Below are positions 45,201 through 57,935 of a DNA stretch of 64,000 bases, one piece after another. Both the position numbers and the translations under genes were made by a program. The stretch spans positions 496,001-560,000 of the forward strand of contig NW_025062285.1 of the NCBI RefSeq assembly GCF_000002995.4. Reading direction: 5' to 3'. The stretch is from Brugia malayi. Lineage: Eukaryota > Nematoda > Chromadorea > Rhabditida > Onchocercidae. A model generated the notes under the pieces. That model did not search any database, was not told the origin of the DNA, and saw only the letters and a list, made by a program, of their open reading frames with translations. Position 1 is the stretch's first letter; the number at the start of each line of letters is the position of its first letter.

Positions 45201-46775
45201 CGTGTCACACGACTTATTTCTGGAACATACGACGAGTCTTGCACTAACTACCTCTCCAACGTGTCACACGACTTATTTCTGGAACATACGACGAGTCTTG
45301 CACTAACTACCTCTCCAACGTGTCACACGACTTATTTCCAAACAATGAGTTAACATGCAGGAAAGGATGCTTACTCATCAAGCGTAAAGCAACACGCGTA
45401 TTATCATTTCAACTGTCGCTTTCTGAGAATAATATTAGCAGAGGAAAGGCTGTCTAACTTGAGGGACTGTCCACTCTCACCTGCATGACACGACGAGTTT
45501 GCTGAAAGAGAGATGGCATGCAATTGCTTTTTGTTTTACTTTGGTACGTCTACTGCTTTAATTACCTAAGTCATTTGTCATAAATTTGTCAGTTTTATAT
45601 CCCGGTTCAAAGACAGAGTGATAGGACTACGAAATCCTGGAATCAATCCGATCGCTGCAAGAAGCATCAGTCGAAAAATCCGGTTGGAATATGAAGTGAG
45701 ATAAGTGACAGATAAGGGCCACAACTGCCCAACGGCTAGATCAGTAAGTTGACATTTAACTCGGTGATAGGAACTGAAATAACTCAGCAAACAAACAAGC
45801 AAATGGATGAATAAGCAGCAGCTGCGTAAATAATCAAATAAGGTTGAAGTGCAGCAACACAACCCTACCTTTATACTTCCTGACCTTCTCTGCTCTGTAC
45901 TGATGAAGAGAGGAGGAATGCGGGAAGGAACAAATATCGATTAAAATATTTTCACGAAATGAAATGACGTTCCTGTGTAACAGTTAGGAAGAAGAAAGGA
46001 AGACCGAAATGCTAGTGGCAGTTAAGTACGGCCAATTATAAAGTAGTACTTTGGATGGATGATGGAAGTGTTGTCGGAGTAGCAGCATCAATCAATTTAA
46101 TCCAATCAAAAGATCTGATCGAGTTTGATCGATTCAGTGGGTTTCATTGGCACAACACACTACAACCCAGCACATTCGTCATCACTCATTTCGATATTAT
46201 GCTTTTCCGCTCAACCCGCTGTCAGCAAACCGCTGATATAATTAATACTCATCATATTCCTTTTTGCTCACACAAATGAAGGACGGTTACCTTCCCTCGA
46301 CCAAACAGTCATTTGTCCTTGCTGTGTGACCCTGATGACCTTATTGTGAGGGCAGAAGGATGGGCACACCAATACAAACACACTCTCTTTCGACCAGAAC
46401 TTGATCATCCACTGTTCTCAATTCTATGTCATATCAGCTATGTTTGTCATCGAGTGCTATCATTTTTCCCTTTCCACTCTCCGCCCAAAAAAGAAATCGA
46501 AAATATCGAAAACTAGTATGTGAAGCATTTCTGAGTACAGATATCAACAAGAGTTGATGCCACCTGTGAATGCTACAGATAAAGGATTGCCCGGTAAGAC
46601 TACCAGTTCCAGCCTTGAAGCCATTCATGCTCCAAGAGCTTCCTGGCCGGAGATACTTGAGACAGTGTCTCACCTGCGTCGTCTACCCCCAGTACCGGAC
46701 AAGAGGATAATCGGATGGGTTAGCGATAAGCTACTGCTGCTGTTGAGAAGAGGATCGTGTAGGTCAAACAATTGA
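42219..46775 (+). CDS. Possible unidentified multi-exon gene (tentative exons only)
   Basis: Several plus-strand segments between good acceptors and donors read as protein, but I could not connect them all. They are: 42219-42317 (starts MECDTAITTNVADEL, contains ETAQYFIYRMFNERIRKR), about 42411-42455 (QTIFVLQRGWKQIE), 43685-43790 (DWSIPATHILSSTFG), 43876-43938 (FRRLEVTRISSFF), about 44099-44186, 45589-45691 (FISRFKDRVIGLRNPGINP), 46309 onward (CDPDDLIVRAEGWAHQ), and about 46541-46775 (SWPEILETVSHLRRLPPVP, ending at TGA). The first segment faintly recalls a BH4-type amphipathic helix, but no BH1/BH2 motif was found. In AT-rich DNA, open segments of 30-40 codons between GT and AG arise by chance, so some of these are probably false. 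The last segment, near 46541-46775, is the most convincing. AATAAA near 46943 could be its poly(A) signal. Confidence 0.25.
44324..45345 (+). repeat. 59-bp minisatellite, 17 full copies plus a partial
   Basis: The unit starts ACGACTTATTTTTGGAACAT and ends CTCCAACGTGTCAC, 59 bp, repeated head to tail without spacers. Copies differ at two positions and fall into blocks: copies 1-6 TTTTT, 7-9 TTTCT, 10-12 TTTTT, 13-17 TTTCT together with GACGAG in place of GACAAG. Since 59 is not a multiple of three, the array is not translated as a repeat. It sits about 3.6 kb upstream of dapk-1. Confidence 0.97.
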
Positions 46776-47581
46776 AACCGACAAAAAGTTCGAAATCTGT
46801 GGTCTAATTGACTAGCGTAGAGTGAATGATAATTAATTAGCTGAAAAACCTTGCTACCTACTCTCTTATCTCTCACTTCATTTTAATGCGACAGCACTAC
46901 AGTTCTAGGTTGATTCTTAGTTCATCAAATTACCATGATGAAATAAACTTTGCACCACTTATCATTTAAATGAAAGCTTATGTTTTCTTGCAATGTGAAC
47001 ATGAAATCTTCAAAGAAAGAAATGTAAATATATACTGTCTCTTCTAAAAGCATACATTATTGAACTATTCAAAAAAAAGAGGAAGTAAAAGATATACTGC
47101 AATGAGCTCTAGCCAAATTGAGGATTGGACAAAAGACAAAAGATGGTGACACATAGTCAAGGACTAGAAAATTTCTTATAAAGTCGCATATAGCTTCTCT
47201 CTTTATAATGCGAGTGGAAGTGAGTTCGCACTACTGATCACCGACTGGACAGATCCAGAGATTTTGAGAAATGATGACAAATAACAATTTGTTGGAAAAT
47301 GACAGTACCTCGTCTTACCGACAATGAGGTCAACAATTCAACATTTACGGTTCAATGTTCCATCTTCCCTTCAATCATTCAGTGTTCAAAAGATAGGATT
47401 TTCCAGCAATTTGAGGACAGATTAGTTTTGCGCGAAACATAAAGTAGCACTTCTGAGAGCGTTTCTTGAAATCTCTACCAGTCACTTTCCTGCTATTGTG
47501 GAGGGAAGGGAAGTAGGCAAATACAGGAAATGTTTCGTTTAACAAAACACTGAAGAATGGGCGATGACGATGATGATGGTG

Positions 47582-47613
<32 letters not shown>

Positions 47614-50600
47614 GATGATGATGATGAATAAATGTGAGAGGAGAAACAGGTAGCAGAAAAGAGACCGTCCAAAAATGAAAGTGGAACCACCTTTCCGAGA
47701 TTCTCCACAGCCCTTCCTCACCCATCAGGTGTACCTCAGGTGGTACCTCGGACCGAACCCAACATGGTAAGCGAAAAGTTAATCGACGACCTGTCCGCCT
47801 GCTTGCAAATGTCACTCCATATTCTGCATACCGACTGTCTCTCTCTGTCTCTCTCTGCATATATGCCAGAGAGCATTATGTACACTGAATTTTGTGAATT
47901 GAATGAATGTCTCTCTCTCCGACCAACCCGACCCGACGGCCTTATTTTCCTGACAGAATCAGAACCAGTTATCGCTACTGATTACTGCCATTATCATCAA
48001 TAGCACCAGTGCTTCGAAAAATCACCACTGTCACCTCACTGTCGCCAGCATCACATCGTAGAGAAAAAGGCTCATAAAAAGAAGGCTCTCGAGTGTCACT
48101 CTCGAGTTCCTTCAAAATCTGTCTATCGTATCGGGTTCTCGAGTTCCTTCAAAATCTATCTGTCATATCAAAATCATATCGGCTTTTAAGCTGAAGATTT
48201 CGAGGACTTTATTTTTTTACAGGGATCAAATCATTATTATTACACATCTAACAACTGAAAGATCCCTTTCTTTTAAATCAGCAAAATCATTGGTAAGAGA
48301 CGGATGTGAAATCGTACCATTGCACTGTTACCTAAAATTTCCCGAACAGTAATTCACTTCTGAAATGACGTAGCCTGGAATTTTTCTATTTTGTCCATTC
48401 ATTATTATTCGTGCTTTGAACGTATCATTACACCTTACTAATTTCCTTGAAGCCAACGGAACAAATCACTCGTACGTTAGGTCATCACGTGAGCGCGTCA
48501 AAATTCACTAAAGACAATAATGAACATTAGAATGTCAATGTAAGCGATGAAAATGTAGAAATATTTGACAGCTGAGCAATGTAGAAAAGTGCTGGCAGAA
48601 AAATGTGAGGAAGAGGGAAAGTAGCGAACAACCGTGCATGTTTCTGAGAGTGATCAGATGCAGTTAAGTTGACTCGAACGAGTCGAGCCAAGTCGAATTG
48701 AGCCAAGCCGAGAATTACCTGTCACGGCAAATGACACTTTTCATTACCATCATCACATAGCTGGTTCATGTCACATCACACACACACACACACGTATGTA
48801 TAATCACGCGGATACGTCAACGAAACGAAATACATCCGTCTTCTTCACTTAGTGCTTAGCAGCTAACCTCAACATTGTTCTTGTCTTCTCTAAGCATTAA
48901 TTGATCATTATGATTCGAGATCCGCCTGTCGGGCAAATATTTCGTTAAATGCGAGAAAAGAAGAGACTGCACTCACTGTTTGCAGTTGATTTTACTTTAC
49001 GGAAAGCAGATCTCGGATTTAGCCGGATTGTTCAACGGCGCTACCAAATAGCTAATTTCTGATATCACATGGAGTGACAGGGAACAATACGGGTAAATGG
49101 ATGATTTGAGAGAAATACTGCGGGAAATGAAATAACTCTGTTGGATTTATTCATGCATGCATCCCCGTTATTTACAGCGGGATAGGAGATGATAATAGGA
49201 GAGGACACACCTGGCAGGTTGCTCATAGCAACCTTCAAGCGATGCCGAACAAACCACAAACATCCACTTTTCAGCTTATTCCAGAAAATTGTCTGAGATA
49301 TAATTCGAGATAGGAAGGTTGGAACAGAGAAAGAAAGGAAGAGAGTGAATCTGCACAAATGGCAAAGTTTAATTCCAAATCGTTGCTGCGTCCGGTAGTT
49401 CGGCGAAGGGTTTTCAGCAGGAACTGACGTACTTGACCTGACCGGAGATGTTTTCATTAATCGAGGAGTAAAGCAGGCCTAGGCTCAGCTCAGACTGCTC
49501 ATGTAATGTGGCAACAGCTGCGGAAGTTAAGATGAGATAGAGAAGTGAGAGATCAATTGAAATGCTGCTAACATGACCCGAAAGCTGAACTTTTCAAATT
49601 TCAGCTGTATATAAAAGCAACTGTAGGAAAATATTACTGAAAATAGCTGCTAAAATTGTGAAAGATGACAATTTATGAGTAATTTTAGCATTCTGTAGAT
49701 CTCATGAATTCTCCAACATTTCAAGACAGAGCCATTTCTCGAACTGAAAATGCTTTCCAAAACGAACAACCTGAAATGTCCGGTAGCAGTGATGATAGAC
49801 TGCTTTTCATGCTGTCGTAAGTAAAGAGAGTTGTTTTCATCAGTAACGAATTCGTCAAGAAAGCAATAGGAGATTTCCGTGTAAAAGATGATCAGTGAAC
49901 AGAAAATTGTAGTGTAAGACGGAGAAGTACTGAGATCAATAACAATGGAGTATTAATTTCCCACCTGACAGCTCCCATCTAATTTGGTCTTCATTGAGGT
50001 AGGAGTTCCTTCTGCTGTCTCTATTCTTAGTCCTCAGTAAGGAGTAATTGATTTCACTGTCCTTAATGAGCTTTCTAAAATTGCGGAAAGCCTTTAGCCG
50101 CCATATAAGCAACTCTAATACCACATAAGCAATCATCATGATGTCCAAGGGAAAGGGACAAAGCTCGTAAGAGAGAAATAAATCTCTTTCGTTCTTTTAT
50201 TCCGGTTCAATTCTTACACTGTGTATGTCCCCACTCCTCCGATATGGCTTAATACCAGTGATATAGCGAGTTTAGAACCACCCAAGCACCACTGAGGAAC
50301 CTAGTCTCCAGTCCTGCTACAGATCTCTTCCTTTATCTTACTGTCCCATTTTACTTTACTCCGAATAGTCGATGATTTACTCAGTTCACTTTAAAACCAA
50401 TACTATGACGGAGCACACACTATTATCGCCTTTTCGTTGATTTTGTTCTGAACCACACTGCACCGTACCCTCTTACAAGACCGGATCAAACTGCATTATT
50501 TCACTTGCCAACAGCTCTTCAATTAACAAATAAGAGTAATTCTTCCGTCAATAACAACCAAAACTTGACAATCTTGTAACTGTAACAACCTTCCATTCTC

Positions 50601-51046
50601 GATATGGATTTCAACACAACTGAATTCATTCAATTCAGTGAATAACCTAGACTTCAATGATTATAGATTATCCACTTTATGCGAAACTACTTACGATAAT
50701 GATAAAGGAGAGCGATCATCGACTGGTGATACGATCCTTCCCAGTGAATGAGTGATCATCAAAGATCAACACTAATGAGTGTAAAGAAAGGAATTTTTTA
50801 ATAAATACCTTTCAGAATAACCTTTCAACATCATAGGTTTTCTGAAAAATGAAAATCGGACGCTTTTAATTGCTGGTCGTCTTCATGATTCACATCTAAT
50901 TGTGCAGAGCTCAGCATTTTTAATATTATGATTGGCAACAAAGTGAGAAGGACCATACGAATTTACATCAGAAATTTTCATTTCAAATTCCCAAACAACG
51001 AAGAAAAAATCTAACAATATAATAAAACTTAATGAAGACAATTGTA
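46776..51046. other. Intergenic region between 46.8 kb and the NOM1-like gene
   Basis: No supported gene. It contains a (GATAAT)n/(GATGAT)n tract at about 47558-47630, CT-rich stretches near 47838-47860 and 47908-47920, a short CA run at about 48775-48794, and a local duplication at about 48098-48170 in which TCTCGAGTTCCTTCAAAATC occurs twice. ATTAAA on the minus strand near 50800 could serve the NOM1-like gene. Confidence 0.45.
47558..47630 (+). repeat. (GAT)/(GATAAT)n simple repeat
   Basis: GATGAT, GGTGAT and GATAAT units alternate over roughly 70 bp. In one reading frame of the minus strand this gives His/Tyr repeats, but there is no gene context. Confidence 0.9.
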
Positions 51047-54000
51047 TCAAAGAGGATTACTATCCCAAATACTCTCAATAAACTCAATTTTTGACATAAG
51101 CAATTTGTTATCAATATTTTTCTGAGGTTTTTTTAAAGCCATATGAATAAACACTTGAAGGCCATCTGCAAAAAACTTGTGTTGTGGTGAATTGACTACA
51201 TGCTGGAACATCTCCAATAAGGCCTGATGCGTACTTCGAACCAGCACAGTCGATAAAATGCCTCGCACGAACTGAGTTGTTATTTTATCAATGACACCAA
51301 ATTCGATTATCTGAAGCAAACATTCAATATTTGAGTCCCATCTTCTCATTTTCTGGATCTCGCTATATCAAAGGTAGAATAGATAAGAGATTTTTTTTCT
51401 TTTTGAAGAGCTTGCAGTCAGACCTCACTTTTCAATCACCCAAATGTTTTCATCAGCATAATATTTGACTAACAAATTTCAGCTATTGATAACCGCGCTC
51501 CAAACTATCAAGGAATTGCCTTTACACTTCATACAGTGGTCATTTGGAAAACAATGATTAAATATTTTAAATCACATCTCCTTCAAGAACCATCAGATCT
51601 AATTCCATGCAGACTTACCACGTTTGATAAAATGATTTCAAACATTTAATTCATCATTCATCTTTGCATCACTCTCAACAGTACGCGATTTTTTTCATTC
51701 TTTAATAAACTCAGGAAAAAAAATCCATGCGTGTATTAATTTATTTCCACAATATTGTATTAGAAATAATATGCGAAGATCGTTAAAGATAACATATAAA
51801 TACAAACTACCTTTAGTAAGGTAATCCCAATTGATCGTTTAATCATTAGATCAATGATAAGCAATGCTAAATTTTCACGCTGCAATTCACTTATCTGTGA
51901 TAAAACTTTGATCCGATCCCACAATGCGTACTGTGTAGTAAGCTGAAAGAAACCTTTCCTAATTTTAAGTCTATGGATCTTTGACCAAAATGTTTTCGAA
52001 ATGCAAAATCTTGTGCACAAAAACCTACAACTTATTTCAAATCAAGTATAGCTTGTTTAAAAAAATTCTCGGACAAAAGTTCAGTGCAAAATTCGTTACC
52101 AGAGCAACAAAATTTGTTGTCTATTAAAAGGTCCGAAAAACATGTAACCTTTCCGCAAACAGTGCTCAAAAATATATAGAATTCGGAAGATTTTTCCCAA
52201 TAACCAGCATTGAATTACTTATATTTGAATTAATTCTTTATGACTAAATATTTATAGTTCTGAATAAGAAATGCCCCTAAGTGCAACCACTGTTTTATAG
52301 ATTTTCAGAAAAAGATTTAACAGACAAACGTATACTGGTCCATTAAAATGATAGGAAAAGCTACCTTGAAACGTTTGTGATAACAGCACAGACGATCGAT
52401 AATAGCAGCATAAAATGCATTATAAGTAGTCTCTAGTAACGCGCAATGAACACAGATGTGCACTATTTCCCTTTCCTGCTGTCCCTTGAAAGAAAGTCTC
52501 AGCAGTTTCTCAAATGCATCCATTTCATTCTGAAATTGGAATGGTTTACAGTTTGAAGATAATTTAAATAGTAGGAAGATTGGTTTAAGGTTGTACATAT
52601 GCAAATCTGGAAGGCAGTAAGAATTTAATTAGATGATAAATGAAATCAATATATGATAGAAAAGATTGAAGGTTTACCGTTGAAGACATGATAGTGCAAA
52701 AAATGTCACGCCTAATCGCTGTATTCATTTTGGCTCTTTTCGCAAGTTGCAGTAAAGATGCACTGAATTTTAAAGTTTGTCCAATGAATTTCTCATCAGT
52801 TTTGTTTACCGGCACTGAAGCAGTTGGAAACCAGGCTGAACCAACAAGCCACCAACGTCCACGTTCGTCTATGTGCATTATGTCATCTACACTCATTGGC
52901 AACTCTTTTTCCTTGTCCAATTCTTTAATGCAATAATTCAAGTGGCCCATTTTATATAATTTTTTTACTCCTTTGCATTTGCATTCGTTCTATCACCTTA
53001 CATACTTAAAATCTTGCTCACATCTGATACTTTGTTCATTTCAATGTTAAAGTCGAGTATTATATATGGAGTTGATTGTTCTAGTAATTATTAATAAATT
53101 AAAATTAATAAATAAAAAGTTAATAAATTTTCGATAAAACAAATGACAAAACAAATACAGTCACTAAAAGTCACTACAATTTTCAAAACATGCAATTTTG
53201 TGGATCGTCAGCAGTAAGCACGGTAAACGATATAACGATACATACTTCTTGTTAATCCGCGGAAAATATTCACGTAATGAGAATGCATTGCAGAATCTAC
53301 TATATCCGTAAATTTACGAACATTCGTATTCTTTATTGCGTTGATTTCATCCACAATATAGCGCAATTGGCATCTTGAACAGATAAATACTTTAATCATT
53401 CATGCAAGTTTTAATGTAAAATAGAACTCCTGTATCTCATGATTTTTTGATTTTTAGATTCCTGATGATATGAGATAGAGGAAAAGCTTGTCTTCCTTAC
53501 AAAACGATTAGTGTTAATATTTGATCGAGGTATTTACGTTCTTAGAGATGTTTCTGGAAGATGCAAGAAGAATGACTGTGTTTCTGTTATGCACTTTTGC
53601 AAAGCATCCATATCTCTGCTCCTCATAGTATTACCACAATCTATGAAAGAGAAGTTAAAAAATCATAGCTATATTAATCAATTTTTTAATCTGGAGACAG
53701 CATAAAATGTAAAGCAATAAGAATAGTCCAAAAGTGAGAGATAAAAATCAAAAGCCAATTTATCCATGTGTTCCTAACCAAAAGATTACATAATAATTCG
53801 TAGCAAACCATGGAGAAATTGTCTTTGCATGAAAAATATGTTATTCTTTGAAATACGAACTTACAACTTAAAAGAGCTTTGAAACAGGTAAAACATTTGT
53901 CATTGATCTGTTCTCGCAAGTACTGCATAATTTCAGTAATCATGATAACTTTGATGACCTGCAAAAGTAAATAATTAAAATAATGTTTCACCTACAGATT

Positions 54001-56235
54001 TTTTGTTAACAGGACATTTCAACAATTTACACCTATTTCAATTTATGATCACTAACAAAAAAATCATCAAATGAATATTTTATGCGTCACAAGTATTATT
54101 AATAATAACTCGTCATTTGTATATCCCAGTAAATTAGGTTTTTTAAAATATTTCAAAGTCATGATGAAATATTTTGTAAAACTCACAAAAGCAAAGACAT
54201 AAATTAGTAATAAAACAGCACCTTAAAATTATACAGCTCAGCAAGCAAAACGGTGAGGTTTTCAAGAGATTTACCCTCTGGCAATGCAGCAACTGTTTCC
54301 AAAAGTTTCACAATGTAATTCTCGACAAAATATGCTGCTAAAAGGAAATGAAATTTCACATCCTAGAAATCTGAACGAAATAACAATTGGAGCCACCAAA
54401 AACCAGTTAAAAAGAGTTTAACTTGAATTTTTAAAATTAAGAACTTTAAATTGAAAATTTCTATCCCAGCTTTATCCTAATTACCACTTCAGACGGCTCT
54501 TTTTGTTCAAATACCACTTTGTAAAACTGCTGGAAACAAAAACTTACAAACTTCTACAGAAACTGTTGTATGAATAAGAGCAATAAATACTGCATATTCA
54601 ATGATGAGACGATCCGGCAAGCGATAACCCACATCAACACTATTTGTAATTTCAAAAAAAAGCAACTGCTTTACTTCTGCAATAGCGGATGTTACAGTGA
54701 GCAAATTTATAACAGGTGCAAAAAAGTGGAATTTAATTTTAAAACATCAAACTTTACCATTATGTCCTTTGCGAGCAAATATATCGGAGAACACTTTTAC
54801 AGCACCCACCAATGTATGTTCATTCAGTCGGTTGATCAGACCTCGCAAAGACTTTTTTAATTTTACATGTTCTTCTGTCTCTAAAAGCCCAGCTTTCTGT
54901 TCCAGTTCATTGAGCTTCTCTTTAGCACATGATTTTGAAGATAAAAATTGCCCTGTTTTCTTATTAATGAGACGACCATAAATATCTTCTTCCGAACTCG
55001 TGCCAGCATTTTTTTCATCCTCTTTGTTCTCATCGATTTCAGTAACACTATTCTTCTGAATCTGAACACAATTAATCATTGAAATTATTTTCGAGAATCA
55101 AGTATGACGACAGACGTCAAAAAACTGATACATTAATGTCATAATTATTCATCATTTAGGCAGAAACAAACTTCTGTAGATGCTGGCAAATCTCTTTTCG
55201 GAGTGCACGTTAAAGCACTATTTTCATGCATACTTCCACTGCTGTCTTTGCTCTCTTCATCACTTAACATTCCACTATTATACATATTAGGACAATTGTC
55301 TCCGTCAATATTGCTATATTGTAGTGGCTTTGAATCACATATTTCGAGAAGATCTATAAGGGTAACCGAGTTAATAATATAAACTGTGATTTGCACTAAA
55401 GCCCTTTTTCGGACAATAAACTTATCTTAAATTCAAGTTAAAATCCAAAAAAAAGTAGGGTGTAACGGTTGTGTTTGACAAGTACAATAAAATACGCACA
55501 ATCCAATCCTTCGGTGCGGAATACTTTCGGCATGTTTTTGCTTTTCCGTTTATTATAACCGAGGATTCGTTCATAGCGATGAATTTCCATGTCATCTTCA
55601 TCAATGCCTCTTATAAGTTCTTCTCGCTGTCGTTTCATCTGAACAAAAAGGACTTATAATCAATTAGAAATTTTTTAAATACTATCAGAAACAGAGAAAG
55701 ATAGGCATAACCAAACATTTAAATTAATTGTGATTTAAGATGGAACAGAACGCATACAACCTGAAGTGCATCACACATAAAAAATATGATAGACGACACC
55801 ATTAAATTTCATGTATGCATAACACACTGAATTTAATCTCCAACTTCAAACACACAATTTGCACACTAAAAATACTTACACTTTTCTTTCTACGTCTTTT
55901 GACATTCTTTTTCTTGGTTTGTACCATTTCAACAACGTCATTTTTCTGGCCACTCATGGGATTTTTCTCTTCCATAATGATATCATCAACCTGCAATAAA
56001 AAAGGAAAAAGATAATGATGACTGTAAATGACAATTTATAGGAAGTCAAACATATAAAATGAAAGATCAGAGGAGGAAATGAAGACGGACACAAACGGAC
56101 ACAAAAGAAAACGAAAGAAATATTAACCCTTCTATGAGAATTATATGCAACTCGGCGAAATTTTTTGCTTTCTTTTTTAGTCTTTCTTATCATTTTCCGT
56201 TTACATTGGCATAATACATTATCACCAACAGCCAT
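51047..56235 (-). CDS. NOM1/Sgd1-like nucleolar MIF4G-MA3 domain protein
   Basis: Fourteen exons join in phase to 755 aa: 56235-56128, 55990-55880, 55638-55500, 55353-55172, 55061-54758, 54676-54548, 54337-54222, 53958-53865, 53640-53538, 53373-53246, 52970-52678, 52529-52365, 51942-51811 and 51310-51047 (TGA). The N-terminus is lysine/arginine-rich (KRKMIRKTKKESKKFRR), fitting a nucleolar protein. A conserved block follows with DDMEIHRYERILGYNKRK and FRTEGLDYLLE. The MIF4G-like region starts near residue 255 (LRGLINRLNE). The family motif RGRWWLVGSAWF is near 500, and the MA3 domain runs from about 535 (MNTAIRRDIFCTIMSS, DAFEKLLRL, QQEREIVHICVHCALLETTY). Yeast Sgd1 and human NOM1 act in small-subunit ribosome biogenesis and bind an eIF4A-like helicase. 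Exon 11's acceptor (CAAAT GCAAAG) is weak but is the only one that restores phase. The start codon is the first ATG after a plausible acceptor at about 56270; an in-frame extension upstream is possible. Confidence 0.9.
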
Positions 56236-56535
56236 CACGTTTCGAATTTCTTTAGCTAAGCAATACACCTGAAAAAAACCTTAATTAAGGTTTGCTAATT
56301 AATGTTATCGATCACTAAATAAAAACGTGGGGTTTATTACCATATACAAGTACATATATGCAGATATTTATAGAAAGTAATTTAAAAATAGCAATGCCGA
56401 ATATAATTTAATTCGAGATTCGGTTTAAAATTCCTTTCTGCATTAAGTTTAGCGGAGCAGAAAATCGAGGGATCAAAAAGCCTATACATATCTTGTAATT
56501 TATTAATTTTTTTTTTGCGCCGACTTCACTAAGAA

Positions 56536-56539
56536 ACAC

Positions 56540-56620
<81 letters not shown>
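56536..56620 (+). repeat. Long (CA)n microsatellite
   Basis: About 42 CA units run almost without interruption, roughly 300 bases upstream of the NOM1-like start codon. Confidence 0.98.
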
Positions 56621-56628
<8 letters not shown>

Positions 56629-57637
56629 GAACCACTGACGATAAAGGCAAGAAACAGCAAATTGGTAGACGAAATCACTGAGCCAACCGAAAGCTGAACT
56701 GTCAGTGAGGGGAAAAACAAGCATGTCAATCAGGTATGCCGGAAATGACTGGCCCGTCCATACAGCAATTGCGGGTGCGAATGGGGTTCTTCCGTGTACG
56801 TTGGGCAGAGGGATTAACCGTGCATTTGGTGATTTCAACTAAAACTGAAGAAATTACACAAATCATTTTCTGAAGAAATTACACAAATCATTTTCTGTCC
56901 ATACCTTCTGCTTAACGTAATTAAGTAACTGAAGTACTGAAGTCTCGTGACGTGAAGAAGTCGGAAGTAGTGAAAGTCATGAGTATAGCGGTGATATAAA
57001 TGAAGCGAATCCGGACGGATCCTCTGCATTAAGCAACATTGGTAGATTCTTTCACAAATCTTAGTCTACGAAGTCAAGCCTTATATTTGTACACAAATAC
57101 AAGAACTTTCCTCTCGTAATTTGTGACGTTACCTTGACTGCTCCATGCATCATGAGTTGGATGACGAGGCATTTGGCTTTCCTTCAAATAATTTCAGTTG
57201 AATTTTTTTTTATTTCAACAAGAAACTATAACAAATTGTTTACACAATTATTTGTTACAATCAACATAATATTAGATCAGAATAGTACCATCACATATGT
57301 CTCAATTTAGCAATGATAAGCGATTCAATACCATATGTGTTCATTTAGAAAATGAATTAAATTTATTTTATTTATCAAATTATTTTTATTTTCGTTTTTT
57401 TCTCTAATTCTAAGTTAAAATTCTGCTCAAAAAAGGCATTAAAATTTTAAAAATCTGACTTGAAAATTCTAACAAAACAATGATAAATATAATCATTTTA
57501 AAACTTATCATAAATTATACCAAAAATTAATCTTAAATTCAAGATAACATTTCATAATTTTGTTAAATATAATTACTACTTTTGCTTAAAAATTGGAAAT
57601 TCTTAATTTTTAAGAAAGTTATAGTGATTCCCGCCGT

Positions 57638-57935
57638 TTAATCGGGCTTGGTAAATTTCTTCGTTTTATATTCAAGGTACTGAGCCGAAATCAGAGACAG
57701 TAAAGCCTGTGCGAACCTCGAAATAAGTTATGAAAAATATGTATGAAAATAAAATATGTTGCAAATGTTTTTCATTTAAATAATTCACATGAAATGTGTG
57801 TAAATGAGTGTCACGTTGTTTAATGTAATGTATCATTTATCTTACCTTCTTCTTCTTTCCAATTATTCTGCTTCTCTTCTCTTTAGTGGTTAAAATATCG
57901 GAAACCAGTGCATATGCAAACTGTTTCCGATCTGA
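57638..57935 (-). CDS. Possible 3' exons of an unidentified minus-strand gene
   Basis: Two candidate exons are seen. The upstream one (about 57935-57847) reads KQFAYALVSDILTTKEKRSR, then a lysine run, and ends at a good donor AAG|GTAAG. The second (about 57712-57638) reads RFAQALLSLISAQYLEYKTK and ends in KPD at TAA. The apparent phases do not agree: joined directly, the second exon would be read in another frame, ending VSDFGSVP at a TGA near 57670. An acidic stretch further upstream (about 58461-58395, EKDEDSSSEYQSGF) might belong to the same gene. I do not recognise the product, and the model is weak. Confidence 0.2.

Noticed and set aside
44324..45345. Array resembling a CRISPR locus
   Set aside because: Units are contiguous 59-bp copies without unique spacers, and the host is eukaryotic. 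It is a minisatellite.
45578..45862. 94-codon hydrophobic minus-strand frame
   Set aside because: It overlaps a plus-strand segment of similar plausibility and has no motif or splice support on this strand.
47375..47860. 161-codon minus-strand frame with His/Tyr runs
   Set aside because: The runs come from the GATAAT repeat, and there is no homology or exon structure. Length alone is not convincing.
56408..56838. Minus-strand frames rich in alternating Cys and Val
   Set aside because: They are produced by the (CA)n tract in different frames.
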